Source: Palaemon carinicauda (lineage: Eukaryota; Arthropoda; Malacostraca; Decapoda; Palaemonidae). Taken from it: a DNA stretch of 64,000 nt. The notes under the pieces were generated by a model that saw only the letters and a list, made by a program, of their open reading frames with translations, did not search any database and had not been told where the DNA came from. How positions within the stretch are numbered: the stretch's first letter is position 1; the number at the start of each line of letters is the position of its first letter. This document shows positions 1 through 12,938 of the stretch, piece after piece. The DNA is taken from NCBI RefSeq assembly GCF_036898095.1, contig NC_090765.1, positions 29,706,460 to 29,770,459 on the forward strand. Direction: 5' to 3'. The translations under genes were made by a program, and so were the position numbers.

Positions 1-1
1 C

Positions 2-1984
2 GTCCAGGTGTTAAAGGAAGGCTACAAGATCCCCTTCCTGACCAATCCTCCTTTAGTCACAGATCCAGTGGATCTTTCTCCCAAATACAGAGAGGGTCCC
101 AAGAAACAAGCCATGCTTCTACAGATGTCTCTTTTATTAGAGAAACGAGCAATAGAGGAAGTGCAAGATGTTACGTCTCCGGGGTTTTACAACCGCCTTT
201 TTCTAGTACCCAAGAGTTCCGGGGGGTGGAGACCGGTTCTGGACGTAAGTGTGCTCAATGGTTACGTCCAAAACTCGACGTTCACCATGGAGACTCAGAA
301 AACAGTTCTGGCAGCTGTGAGGAAGGACGATTGGATGGTCTCTTTAGATCTTCAGGATGCCTATTTCCACCTTCCGATTCATCCCAGCTGCAGACGTTAT
401 CTGAGGTTCATGGACGGAAACAAGGTCTTCCAGTTCAGGGCTCTTTGTTTCGGACTCTGCACGGCTCCTCTATTGTTCACCAAGATCATGCTGAACGTGG
501 CAAGCATGCTGCATTCGAGGGGAATCAGGGCCTCTCTGTATCTGGACGATTGGCTGATAAGAGCCTCCTCAGCCGATTGTTGTTTGAAGGACCTCAAGAT
601 GACTTTGGATCTCTCCAGAGAACTGGGTCTCCTGGTGAGCTCGAAAAAATCACAACTCATTCCATCCCAGGAGATTCTTTATTTGGGGATGGAGATTCAC
701 AGTCGGAGTTTTCGGGCTTTTCCGTCGTCGGTGAGAATCCAAGCAGCCCTCCTAAAAGTACGAACGTTCCTGAAGAGAGATCTTTGCTCCGTCAGAGATT
801 GGATGAGTCTTCTGGGGACTCTCTCGTCGTTAGAGAAGTTCGTGACCCTGGGGAAGTTGTTCTTGCGTCCTCTTCGTTTTCATCTCAACCGCCATTGGAA
901 GAAAGGGGACAGCCTCGACAGGGATTGCATTCCCATCTCGACTTCCATCAAGTCTCATCTTCAATGGTGGAACAACGAGCCCAGACTGAAAGAAGGCTTG
1001 TCTTTACTTCAGAGGAACCCAAACCTCGTGTTGTGTTGCGACGCCTCCAACTCGGGGTGGGGAGCCACTCTAGAGAAGCAGGAACTTTCGGGGACTTGGA
1101 CGGTGGAGCAAACCTCTCTCCACATCAATCAAAAAGAGCTTTTAGCTATTCATCTGGCTCTCATCGGCTTCGAAAAGCAGATCAGGGGCAAGGTAGTCCA
1201 AGTCAATTCGGACAGCACGACAGCTCTGGCCTATATTGCGAAACAAGGCGGGACCCACTCTTGGTCTCTGTTCGAGATTGCAAGACTGCTCCTCATCTGG
1301 GCGGAGGAAAGGAAGGTGACTCTTTTGACGCGGTTCATCCAGGGAGTCAACAATGTGAGCGCAGACAGACTCAGCAGGAAAGGTCAGGTTCTCTCCACAG
1401 AATGGATTCTGCACCCGGACATCTGCAAGAGTCTGTGGCGGTTATGGGGTCGACCTCTCGTGGATCTCTTTGCCACCGCGAAGACCAAACGACTAGAGTG
1501 TTACTGCTCTCCGGTTCCAGATCCCGAAGCTTTTCACATAGACGCTTTTCTGATGAACTGGTCACACATGGAGGTTTATGCCTTTCCTCCGTTCAAGATC
1601 CTTTACAAAGTGATTCAGAAGTTCGTTTCACACGAGGAGACCAGAATGACACTGATAGCTCCGTTCTGGCCGTCAAGGAGCTGGTTTCCAGAGGTACTGG
1701 AATGGATGGTGGATGTCCCGAGAAGCCTTCCCATGAGACCCGATCTTCTCAGACAACCTCACTTGGCCCGAAATCATCAAAACCTCCGAGCTCTACGTCT
1801 GACTGCCTTCAGACTATCGAAAAACTCGCTAGAGCTAGAGGATTTTCGAAGAAGGCAGCCAAGGCAATTGCAAGGGCAAGAAGGTCTTCAACCATCAAGG
1901 TGTATCAGTCCAAGTGGGAGTTGTTCAGGGAATGGTGTAGAACTAACGCGATTTCCTCTTCCAGTACATCGCTTTCCCAAATAG
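2..1984 (+). CDS. DIRS reverse transcriptase / RNase H polyprotein (5' truncated by window)
   Basis: The frame is open from the window edge to a stop at 1982-1984, about 660 residues. It would copy the element RNA into DNA in the cell. The RT core shows a GGWRPVLDVSVLN block, SLDLQDAYFHLPIHP, and the catalytic YLDD at 539-550. RNase H follows with a CCDASNSGWGA motif, a NSDSTTALAYI motif and an SADRLSR motif. A C-terminal block with PLVDLFAT and VYAFPPF matches the region that DIRS literature has called Dam-methyltransferase-like; that function is not shown here. The start shown is only the window edge, since the same protein in DIRS-C begins well upstream of this point. The last 283 bases overlap the recombinase frame, as in other DIRS elements. 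Confidence 0.88.
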   Translation, partial: VQVLKEGYKIPFLTNPPLVTDPVDLSPKYREGPKKQAMLLQMSLLLEKRAIEEVQDVTSPGFYNRLFLVPKSSGGWRPVLDVSVLNGYVQNSTFTMETQKTVLAAVRKDDWMVSLDLQDAYFHLPIHPSCRRYLRFMDGNKVFQFRALCFGLCTAPLLFTKIMLNVASMLHSRGIRASLYLDDWLIRASSADCCLKDLKMTLDLSRELGLLVSSKKSQLIPSQEILYLGMEIHSRSFRAFPSSVRIQAALLKVRTFLKRDLCSVRDWMSLLGTLSSLEKFVTLGKLFLRPLRFHLNRHWKKGDSLDRDCIPISTSIKSHLQWWNNEPRLKEGLSLLQRNPNLVLCCDASNSGWGATLEKQELSGTWTVEQTSLHINQKELLAIHLALIGFEKQIRGKVVQVNSDSTTALAYIAKQGGTHSWSLFEIARLLLIWAEERKVTLLTRFIQGVNNVSADRLSRKGQVLSTEWILHPDICKSLWRLWGRPLVDLFATAKTKRLECYCSPVPDPEAFHIDAFLMNWSHMEVYAFPPFKILYKVIQKFVSHEETRMTLIAPFWPSRSWFPEVLEWMVDVPRSLPMRPDLLRQPHLARNHQNLRALRLTAFRLSKNSLELEDFRRRQPRQLQGQEGLQPSRCISPSGSCSGNGVELTRFPLPVHRFPK

Positions 1985-2853
1985 CTGATTTTTTCTTGGA
2001 CCTTAAAACTAAGCATAACTTCTCGTCATCAACTATTAAAGGTTACAGGAGTATGTTGGCGACGGTTTTTCGACACAGGAACCTAGACCTTTCTGATAAT
2101 AAGGATCTACGAGATTTACTTAGGTCTTTTGATACGACCAAGAAGATTCAAACGGCTCCCATCGCCTGGAATTTGGATGTTGTCCTTAAATTTCTCATGA
2201 GTGACAGATTTGAGCCTTTACACTCGGCTTCATTTAAGGACTTAACCTTGAAAACCCTTTTTCTAGTTACCCTCGCCACTGCGAAAAGAGTTAGTGAAGT
2301 TCACGCTTTAAGCAAGAACATTGGTTTTCGGAATGGGAAAGCCATTTGTTCTTTGCAACTGGGGTTTCTGGCCAAGAACGAAAACCCTTCTCGACCATGG
2401 CCCAAATCCTTCGAGATTTCTAACCTTTCGGATTTGGCTGGCGATGAATTGGAAAGGGTTCTCTGTCCAGTTAGAGCTCTACGGTGTTATGTGGACAGAA
2501 CTAAGAATCTGAGAGGTAACTCAGACGCTCTGTGGTGTGCAGTTCGGAAACCCTTGATGCCCATGTCCAAGAATGCCTTGTCTTTTTTCGTTAGATTGTT
2601 GATTCGAGAAGCTCATGCTCAGTGTGATGAGTCGGATCAGAGGCTCCTCAAAGTCAAGACACATGAAGTCAGAGCGGTAGCGACTTCAGTGGCCTTTAAA
2701 CAGAACCGTTCTCTGCAAAGTCTGATGGATACAACATTTTGGAGAAGTAAGTCTGTTTTTGCATCCCATTATTTGAAGAATGTTCAGACTCGCTATGAGG
2801 ACCTTTTTACGTTGGGTCCTTTTATAGCTGCTAATGCGATAGTAGGTGAATGA
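1702..2853 (+). CDS. DIRS tyrosine recombinase
   Basis: This 383-residue frame would integrate the circular DNA product of the element. It starts at an ATG at 1702, inside the RT frame, and stops at 2851-2853. The frame is open further upstream, but that part is the out-of-frame shadow of RT. The N-terminal core-binding region contains a STIKVYQSKW motif. Catalytic residues are visible: Arg in AKRVSEVHAL (2287-2289), the H-x-x-R box HEVR (2662-2673) and the nucleophile Tyr in ASHYLK (2770-2772). All are present, so the protein may be functional. The start is the least certain point, because some DIRS recombinases are made by frameshifting from the RT frame. Confidence 0.85.
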   Translation: MDGGCPEKPSHETRSSQTTSLGPKSSKPPSSTSDCLQTIEKLARARGFSKKAAKAIARARRSSTIKVYQSKWELFREWCRTNAISSSSTSLSQIADFFLDLKTKHNFSSSTIKGYRSMLATVFRHRNLDLSDNKDLRDLLRSFDTTKKIQTAPIAWNLDVVLKFLMSDRFEPLHSASFKDLTLKTLFLVTLATAKRVSEVHALSKNIGFRNGKAICSLQLGFLAKNENPSRPWPKSFEISNLSDLAGDELERVLCPVRALRCYVDRTKNLRGNSDALWCAVRKPLMPMSKNALSFFVRLLIREAHAQCDESDQRLLKVKTHEVRAVATSVAFKQNRSLQSLMDTTFWRSKSVFASHYLKNVQTRYEDLFTLGPFIAANAIVGE

Positions 2854-3236
2854 TCTACCACTACGTTCCCTTTTTTCCTAATACCCCTTTTCTATCTCTT
2901 GGAACTCGTTTGTTATGGTTGTTTGTGGAGATTGGGCGTCAGTCTTCCGCAATCTTTGATTTGGCTAGGTGGTCAATTTGTTCCTTGAGTGCACCCGGAA
3001 CAAGGGTATTGGTTGAGGTCCTGTCATGTTATAGGTGTTTGTACCGTTTGACAGCTCCTAGAGATTTTCAGCCCGAGTGGATTACTGGATCTCTTAAGGA
3101 TAGCGGACGAAATGAGGCAGAGTATCATTGCTGTCAGCTTCCTTATCAGGTGAGAACTGCTTAAGTTTATTGTATGTAACCCTTAAGTGAATTTTCTGTA
3201 TGTAGCTGTCTCTGACCCGCCACCAAGGGGTGTCAA

Positions 3237-3580
3237 TCAGCTCTTTTATATAACCAGCGGGTAAGTTTTATATTTAAAAATGATATTTTCATAATAAAAT
3301 AAATTTTTGAATATACTTACCCGCTGGTTATATAAATTTAACACCCTCCCTCCTCCCCTCTAGAGACTACCTATGGTATGGCTATGAGGCATGGAAGAAC
3401 TGGAGTTGGTGTGTAGTTCCACCTGTTCTACCGCAAGGGTGCGGTTGGTACACCTGGCGTATCTTCGATAGCGCGAGATTTGAATTTTCTGCCCTGGCGT
3501 CAGGGACTTCAGCTCTTTTATATAACCAGCGGGTAAGTATATTCAAAAATTTATTTTATTATGAAAATATCATATTTTAT
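3237..3580 (+). repeat. DIRS-A right-end module: palindrome plus repeated half
   Basis: An 88-bp inverted repeat spans 3247-3334, with arms carrying TAACCAGCGGGTAAG and its complement. A third half lies at 3519-3573 and is an exact 55-base reverse complement of 3280-3334. A 30-base direct repeat also links 3237-3266 with 3509-3538. Between the halves is a 180-base spacer. The pattern fits the split terminal repeats and internal complementary region known from DIRS/Ngaro elements, which guide circle formation. The A/B naming of parts cannot be settled without the 5' end. Confidence 0.75.
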
Positions 3581-5012
3581 ACAACAGCACTAACCATTTT
3601 TACACAAAGTTCTACGCAGCAATCTTGAATATAATGCAATTCCTGAGGCGTTGTCTCTTGCGCAGTACAGTAGGAAATCTGGCATCTACAGTAACCGGGT
3701 AATAATATTTATCCCATCTTCTACTTCATTAGGTTAGAAAATTAAAAGGTAATGATAAAAGTATTGTTTGTAATGTTTTGATAATTAGGTAAACGCACAT
3801 CGCCACAATGACAACCGAACAGAAAACAGCTGTTTTGTTATGAACAATCAAGTCAGATAGCAGCTGTTTTCCTTGTATTTGAATCATCGTATGATAGTAA
3901 AGGAAGTAGCTTAAGACAGTCATTTTTACACTATACCCTTATTCACTATGGAAAAAAGATCCTCAAGAAAATATGCTGCCTAATATAAACTAACAAGCTG
4001 TAAATGAAAGCGAGAAAACAAAAAATATTCATTACTGCTATTGTTTGGAACCGGGGAAAGCTGTGTTTGAAACTAGGAAATGAAAAGGAAATTTAATGGG
4101 AAACTATGAATGTGCAAATCGAGCCATTAAATGTCAATGCCGAATTTAGAAGATAAGATTACTAAGTGTCTGAAACTTGAAAATATAGTTTTGTTATGAT
4201 ATAATACAGTATAAAATAATTTCCTAAGCTTATAATCAAGCACCACAGAGCTAAAAATGGTAAATTATTATGCATCGGCAACATGAATAAAACTCCGGTT
4301 AACTTCTATATACGATTCAACTTAACAGTAAATAAAATATGAGAGAAGTATTTCAAATAAAACCGTCAAAATTATGTATGCTAATTGGAAAACGATAGAT
4401 CAAGTAATAATTGTTTCTTTTAAGAAAGAATAAAGGTAAACAATGTAAAAGATTATAATTCATTAAGTTTTTATTTAAAAATACGATTCTAGAATGTGAT
4501 TATTACATGCATTGTTATTGGATACAGTTAAGTAAAAAAAAAGTTTAATCAAAAGTCAGTTTATTTCAAATATGGCTGTAATATTTCACCACAAAAAATG
4601 GATATACGGTGAGAGCTGGGACCACCTAGTGGGAGAGGGAGGGAAGTGGCGCTAAGCAAGCCTAGGGCAAATGAGCGTGGGCTATTTGAAATCATCACCC
4701 CTCAAGATTTTTTATCTTGAATAGTAGATGTTTTATTTAGTAGGTATTGCAGTTGTCTGTATCGCATTCAAGTGTAATCGTGAAGTTAAACTCGCGTAAA
4801 GCGCAACTGACTGAAATAAGGGTTGTATATCAGTAGTACTGTATGGGCATCGCATCCCAGAGGGCTTTTTTTTTTTTTTTTTTTTTCTTTTTTTTTTGGT
4901 CATGTGAGTTACAAGTTAATATTTTAATGGATTTAATGAGTAATTTTAGGTGTTTAAGATACCACGATTTTTCTAGTAGTTTCCAGGAAATCTGCAATAC
5001 ATTTTCCATGTT

Positions 5013-5014
<2 letters not shown>
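3581..5014. other. AT-rich sequence with no gene recognised
   Basis: Short open frames only, none with recognisable protein motifs. A poly-T tract with one interrupting C lies at 4866-4898. Part of this may be flanking genome of DIRS-A or older unrecognised repeat. Confidence 0.5.

Positions 5015-5109
<95 letters not shown>
5015..5109. repeat. (TA)n microsatellite
   Basis: Uninterrupted TA dinucleotides for about 95 bases, followed by TCTG-rich sequence. Confidence 0.97.
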
Positions 5110-5111
<2 letters not shown>

Positions 5112-5134
5112 GTCTGTCTCTTTCTGTCTGTATT

Positions 5135-8309
<3,175 letters not shown>

Positions 8310-8412
8310 TATATATATATATATGTATGTATGTACGTATGTACGTACGTACGTACGTACATACATACATACAGTACATACATACATACATATACAGTAT
8401 ATATATATATAA
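8310..8412. repeat. Compound TA / TATG / TACG microsatellite
   Basis: TA repeats pass into GTAT, GTAC and then CATA units, so the tract is nearly self-complementary about a GTACGTACGTAC centre. It borders the right end of the Tigger element. Confidence 0.9.
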
Positions 8413-8586
8413 TATGAAAGTCCACAAAGTTGAGAATTTGGGGTAGTTGAACAGCGAAGGAGCGAGGGGTCACTATAAAGCTTTTTTTCTTTTTATGACC
8501 ATATGGATTTTTAGATTTATATATTCATGAAGAAAATAGGGCAAAATTGTATTGGTGATTGATTTTACAGCGTACACTGTAGTATA

Positions 8587-8960
8587 CAGTAATACCCTGC
8601 CCTACGTCATTAATTGGTTCCAAGAAACACAACATCAGTCAATTTTTTACGTAGATCGGATTTTCCCCGTATACGGCGACATGTACATTACCAGTACACG
8701 TACTGAATAGGAAGAAGTACGTGCAACATGCTGTCATTTTATAAAAAACTAGATACAGTACTTACATTTATAAAACTTCCATGGGAAGAATTAGTACTAT
8801 ACAATACAGTGTTTTATCTTTATTGTATGACTCAAAAACAAACATGAGCTTGGGTAAAATGCTATAAATTGTTTTTTATTTTAGTATTTAATACTTAGGG
8901 ATGAGCGACATGACATCAAAACTGACCTGTGTCGAACAGATGTAAGGTGGGGTATTACTG
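8587..8960. mobile_element. Mariner-like MITE with TA target duplication
   Basis: The ends are CAGTAATACCCTGCCCTACG and the complement of CAGTAATACCCCACCTTACA, flanked by TA at 8585-8586 and 8961-8962. The 374-bp body has no coding. A weakly similar head occurs near 56162-56220. It is probably a non-autonomous relative of a pogo/mariner transposon. Confidence 0.8.
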
Positions 8961-8992
8961 TACGTACTTTATGATTTTATATAATTTTAAAT

Positions 8993-9199
8993 AGTAATCT
9001 TTGTTCACCGAAAAACCATGAATTTGAATAGTATTACTGGATTGTTCTTAACTAGATAAACAGTAATCTTTGTTCACCGAAAAACCATGAATTTGAATAG
9101 TATTACTGGATTGTTCTTAACTAGATAAACAGTAATCTTTGTTCACCGAAAAACCATGAATTTGAATAGTATTACTGGATTGTTCTTAACTAGATAAAC
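8993..9199. repeat. 69-bp tandem triplication
   Basis: Three head-to-tail copies (8993-9061, 9062-9130, 9131-9199) are essentially identical, which indicates a recent duplication. No coding is seen. Confidence 0.95.
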
Positions 9200-10112
9200 T
9201 GGGGCAGTTTTGTACTTTTGCTGCTGAGTAGGAACCATGCTTGGTGGTCTACTAGATCTACTAAACCGTCTTTCATATTCTAGTAAAGTCGTTCATGACC
9301 AATGGTCAACCAATGTTTCTCTCCCTGCTTGTTGTTAGTTTTACATATAGTAGGACTAGATGATCTCCTTAGGGATGGGATATAGAGGTTGGGAAAGAAG
9401 AATTTGTATCATTGTTTCAAGGTTGAGAAACATGTGCTTCGTAGGTATTAGCAATGTGACTAGCAGATAAGTATTGAAATAAATTTTGTTTTAATTATAT
9501 ATTTCCAGAAGTCTGTTTAAAGGGATTGTAGACTTTTTATCTCTTCAATTGTTGTTAGTAGCGTGTGCCCTACCCACTTACAGTATACCCACGAAGGCTT
9601 TCTTCCTTTGAGAAAAGATACAACAGAATTTACATCAGCTGGTTCTAAATGTGTACAGGTGTTGTCATGATCTTCACTGTCTGTGGAAAAGTACTGGTAC
9701 CTCCAATTTCTTATCTATAAATTTTGTTTGCTGTTCAGGGCAAAGAGGTCATTTAGTATTCGTGGTAAAAAGGTTGTTAAGGTTTTCTACCTGGGATGCC
9801 ATTCACTGCTTTGTTCAGGTTGTAGCCCTATTTAAACCATTTTACATATACTCTATAAGTCATTTAAGCTAAACATTTTAAAATAAATAAAGGTTTAATA
9901 GCTTCATATCATCATCTTGACAGAGAATTGACCTTTATCCCTTTATAAAGAGAGGTTGTACAGTCTAAGAGAAATCAGTTGAGTAAGATGAACTGTTAAT
10001 TTTTAGCAAAGTTAATTCACCAACCAACTATATAACCTAGTGATAGGAACCTGATATACTTGTCCAACAAAGTAGATGTAATACATTTATTAACATTAAT
10101 TTTGATGAAGAT
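9200..10112. other. No gene recognised
   Basis: Unique-looking AT-rich sequence with only short unconvincing frames. Confidence 0.5.
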
Positions 10113-10545
10113 AAGGAGACTACTCTTGTCGTCTCCGCATTGGTCATACTCGGTTGAAACACAAGTTTTTGCTGGCTGGCCAACATCAACCATATTGCGA
10201 CGACTGTTTGGTACCATTGACAACAAGGTATTCGTTGACTGAATGCCCCACATACAGTAGTGAAAGACATAGATATCTGTTTGAGGCTCGAGGCGAGGAT
10301 GGCAGGTTCATCCTTGCCAAGATTCTTGGAAATGATGTGTCCTACCATGCTAGAGGTATTTTTAGCTTTATTTCAGAAGCAGGTCTTCTTAAAGATATTT
10401 ACCTTTTAAAATGACACCTTTGCTTTTATGGTTTTAATTGAATATTCTTTTATTTACAATAAATGATATTGGTGTCAATGACCTTAGATGTCAGGATGCC
10501 AGAAATCCTCAAATCAATCAATCAATTGATGAAGATGATAATGAT
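10113..10545 (+). pseudogene. Non-LTR retrotransposon 3' end (RNase H C-terminus and tail)
   Basis: One frame (10113-10411) reads SCRLRIGHTRLKHKFLLAGQ, then a CDDCLVPLT motif, LTECP, and ends with a LAKILGNDVSYH-like segment. The RLRIGHT / CxxC / ECP series is the standard C-terminus of RNase-H-bearing arthropod LINEs of the I/Jockey type. A short 3' UTR follows and ends in an ATCAATCAATCA-like tail near 10520. The element is 5' truncated, so it is a dead copy. The exact clade is uncertain. Confidence 0.75.
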
Positions 10546-10550
10546 ACTGT

Positions 10551-10735
10551 GAAGTGTGGACGCAGCAGTAGAGCACCCTAGCAGTACCAGCTGAACTCGG
10601 TTGAGTCCCTTGTCAGGCTGGGAGGAACGTAGAGAGGAGAGGTCCCCTCTTCTGTTTCTGTTTGATGTCGGTTACCCCCCAAAATTGGGGGAAGTGCCTT
10701 GGTATATATATGTATGTACTATTTTGATAGATACT
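10551..10735 (+). mobile_element. RTE-like LINE 3' end, fragment 1
   Basis: The sequence is the complement-oriented counterpart of the 3' ends at 10880 and 42598: a GCAGTACCAGCTGAACTCGG block, a GAGAGGTCCCCT block, a CCCCCAAAATTGGGGG stem-loop at 10676-10691 and a TATG-type tail. It is a 5'-truncated copy lying tail-to-tail with the next element. Confidence 0.8.
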
Positions 10736-10886
10736 TGAAGTTCACATCACTTATATGTACAAAGTACAAGCTCTCAACATTTAACAAAAATCATTATACA
10801 CACAGTACTGTCTTCTGGAATCACTAGCATTTTATCAACAATCCAAGGAATATAATCCTGACTTGAGTAGTATCTATCTATTTACC

Positions 10887-12045
10887 AAAGCACTTCCCCC
10901 AATTTTGGGGGGTAGACAACATAAAAAAAAAAAAGGAACAAAAGGCGACTTTTCCTTTCTCCGCTCCTCCCAGCCTGTCGAGGGATTCAGCCGAGTTTGG
11001 CTAGGTCTCACATCTATCCTCTTATTACTTAGAGCTATCTTCACTCCATCCATCCACCCAAACCTTGGCCTTCCTCTTGTATTTCTCCCATCAACTCTTG
11101 CATTCGTCACCTTCTTTAGCAGACAGCCGCTTTCCATTCTCTCTACATGGCCAAACCACCTCAACAGATTCATATCCACTCTAGCTGCTAAATAATTTCT
11201 CACACCCGTTCTCACCCTCACTACTTTGTTCCTAACCTTATCTAATCGAGATACACCGGCCATACTCCTCAGACAATTCACGTCGAACACATTCAATTTC
11301 TGTCTCTCCGTCACTTTCATTCCCACAACTCCAATCCATACATCATAGTTAGTACATTGACTTTCTCATATAGAACTCTCTTTACATCCATGCCTAACCC
11401 TCTATTCATTACCACTCCCTTCACTGCTCCCAACTCTTTACATCTTTCATTCACTCTCTGACGTACATCATCTTCCACTCCACCATTTGCTGCAACAACA
11501 GACCCCAAGTACTTAAACTGATTTTCCTTAAGTAACTCTACATTCAACATGACATTCAACCTCGCACCACCCTCCCTTCTCATGTGTCTCATAACCTTAA
11601 TCTTACCGACATTAACTCTCAACTTCTTTTTCTCATGTACCCTTCCTTACTCTGTCACTAATCAACCAAGCTTCTCTTTCGAGTCTGTAACCAGTACAGT
11701 ATCATCTGCAAACAACAACTGATTTACCTCCCATTCATGATCACTCTCTTCTATCAGTTTCAATCCTCGACCAAGTACTCGAGCATTCACCTCTCTCACC
11801 ATTTCATCAACAAACAAATTGAACAACCATGGCAATATCACACATCCCTGTCTCAGCCCCACTCTCCTTGGAAACCATTCGCTCACTTTATTTCCTATCC
11901 TAACACATGCTTTACTGTCTATGTAGAAACTCTTCACAGCTTGCAATAACCTTCCACCAATTCCATATAACCTCATCACATTCCACATCGATTCCCTATC
12001 AACTCTATTATACACTTTCTCCAAATCTATAAACGCAACATACAC
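10887..12045 (-). pseudogene. RTE-like reverse transcriptase, palm to C-terminus (copy A)
   Basis: Three neighbouring frames together make the second half of a non-LTR RT. The first (12045-11662) has MYVAFIDLEKVYNRVDRESM, GLRQGC and the catalytic LLFADDTVLV. The second (11622-11317) has FKYLGSVVAANGG and the MYGLELWE motif. The third (11326-10874) has LLRWFGHVERME and RGRPRFGWMDGVK, typical of RTE C-termini. The frames are separated by small indels. It closely resembles copy B at 42858-43787, which keeps one open frame. Confidence 0.82.
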
Positions 12046-12196
12046 CTCCTTAACTTTTGCTAAATATTTCTCGCATATTTGCCTAACTGTAAAAATCTGA
12101 TTCCTGCATCCCCTACCTCTTCTAAAACCACCCTGTACTTCTAAGATTGCATTCTCTGTTTTACACTAATTTCTATTAATTAGTACTCTACCATAC

Positions 12197-12917
12197 TAGA
12201 TCGATATTCTTCGTTGGTCCAAATTGGACTTGCTAGCAAATAATTACCATAGTAAAAACAATAATAAATAATGATAAAAAAATTGGTCATAAAACGTAAG
12301 TGATATAACCTAGATGACAGAGTACCAGATGGGCAATATTAACTTGAACAACTACCGAAGTGAACAAAACCAAAATGGCTGCCGATACCGAGGCAGGCCA
12401 ACCGCTTCCCAAACTAAAATCCACAATACTGGAAAAAGAACAAAAGCCCGGTACTGAAATAAACTGTCAAAATAAACTATGGTACTTAACATTGGTAAAG
12501 GTGAAGTAGCAGCGTCAGTCATGTTGAATTAACGACAATCACTTGCGAAAACACTGATCAAATCAATTTACGACTTAGCGGGCAAGTCCAAAACAGAAGG
12601 ATGACCTGGAGGGTGTTCGTGTAGGTGGAGGTGGCGTGGTATAAGTGTGGTTTTTGGGGTCTTTATTACGGCCCTTCCCTTTGATGAAGGAGTTATCTAA
12701 TTGGAAGACAGCCTTTGAATAGTGGTTTTCACACGCTCCTGATGTATACACAACACTCACGAGGTGCTCGCGCAAGGGTAGTAACCTCTGCATTACATGC
12801 TTTTATCTTTCTCTAGTATATTTGGAAGATTTATATCAGAAAAGGTAGAAAGAAGGAATTTTCACCGGGCATCACAGGTCTCTCCCCAGAAATAGATTTT
12901 TCCTTCGTCAAAATCCC
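12197..12917 (-). mobile_element. 721-bp non-coding insertion with 21-bp target duplication
   Basis: The LINE is interrupted here. Identical 21-base sequences (12176-12196 and 12918-12938, containing TTAGTACTCTACC-like sequence) flank the insert, so this is a clean mobile insertion. On the minus strand it begins with AGGGATTTTGACGAAGG, shared with 5135-5195. It encodes nothing recognisable. A duplication this long suits target-primed retroposition more than a cut-and-paste transposon. Confidence 0.8.
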
Positions 12918-12938
12918 TTAATTAGTACTCTACCATAC

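Larger units (their letters stand above)
1..3580 (+). mobile_element. DIRS-type tyrosine-recombinase retrotransposon, 3' part (DIRS-A)
   Basis: The segment holds reverse transcriptase and RNase H, an overlapping tyrosine recombinase in another frame, then a non-coding end with inverted and direct repeats. This order is diagnostic of DIRS-like YR retrotransposons, which integrate through a recombinase and not a DDE integrase. The 5' end and any Gag-like frame lie before the window. Both frames are open, so this copy looks young. The exact 3' boundary is inferred from the end of the repeat module near 3580 and could be some tens of bases off. Confidence 0.85.

Noticed and set aside
226..1701. 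First ~490 codons of the long frame that ends as the DIRS-A recombinase
   Set aside because: This part lies in the shadow of the RT/RNase H frame and shows no domain; only the part after about 1702 matches a recombinase.
12575..12793. 72-codon minus-strand frame
   Set aside because: It lies in the 721-bp non-coding insertion and shows no known motif.
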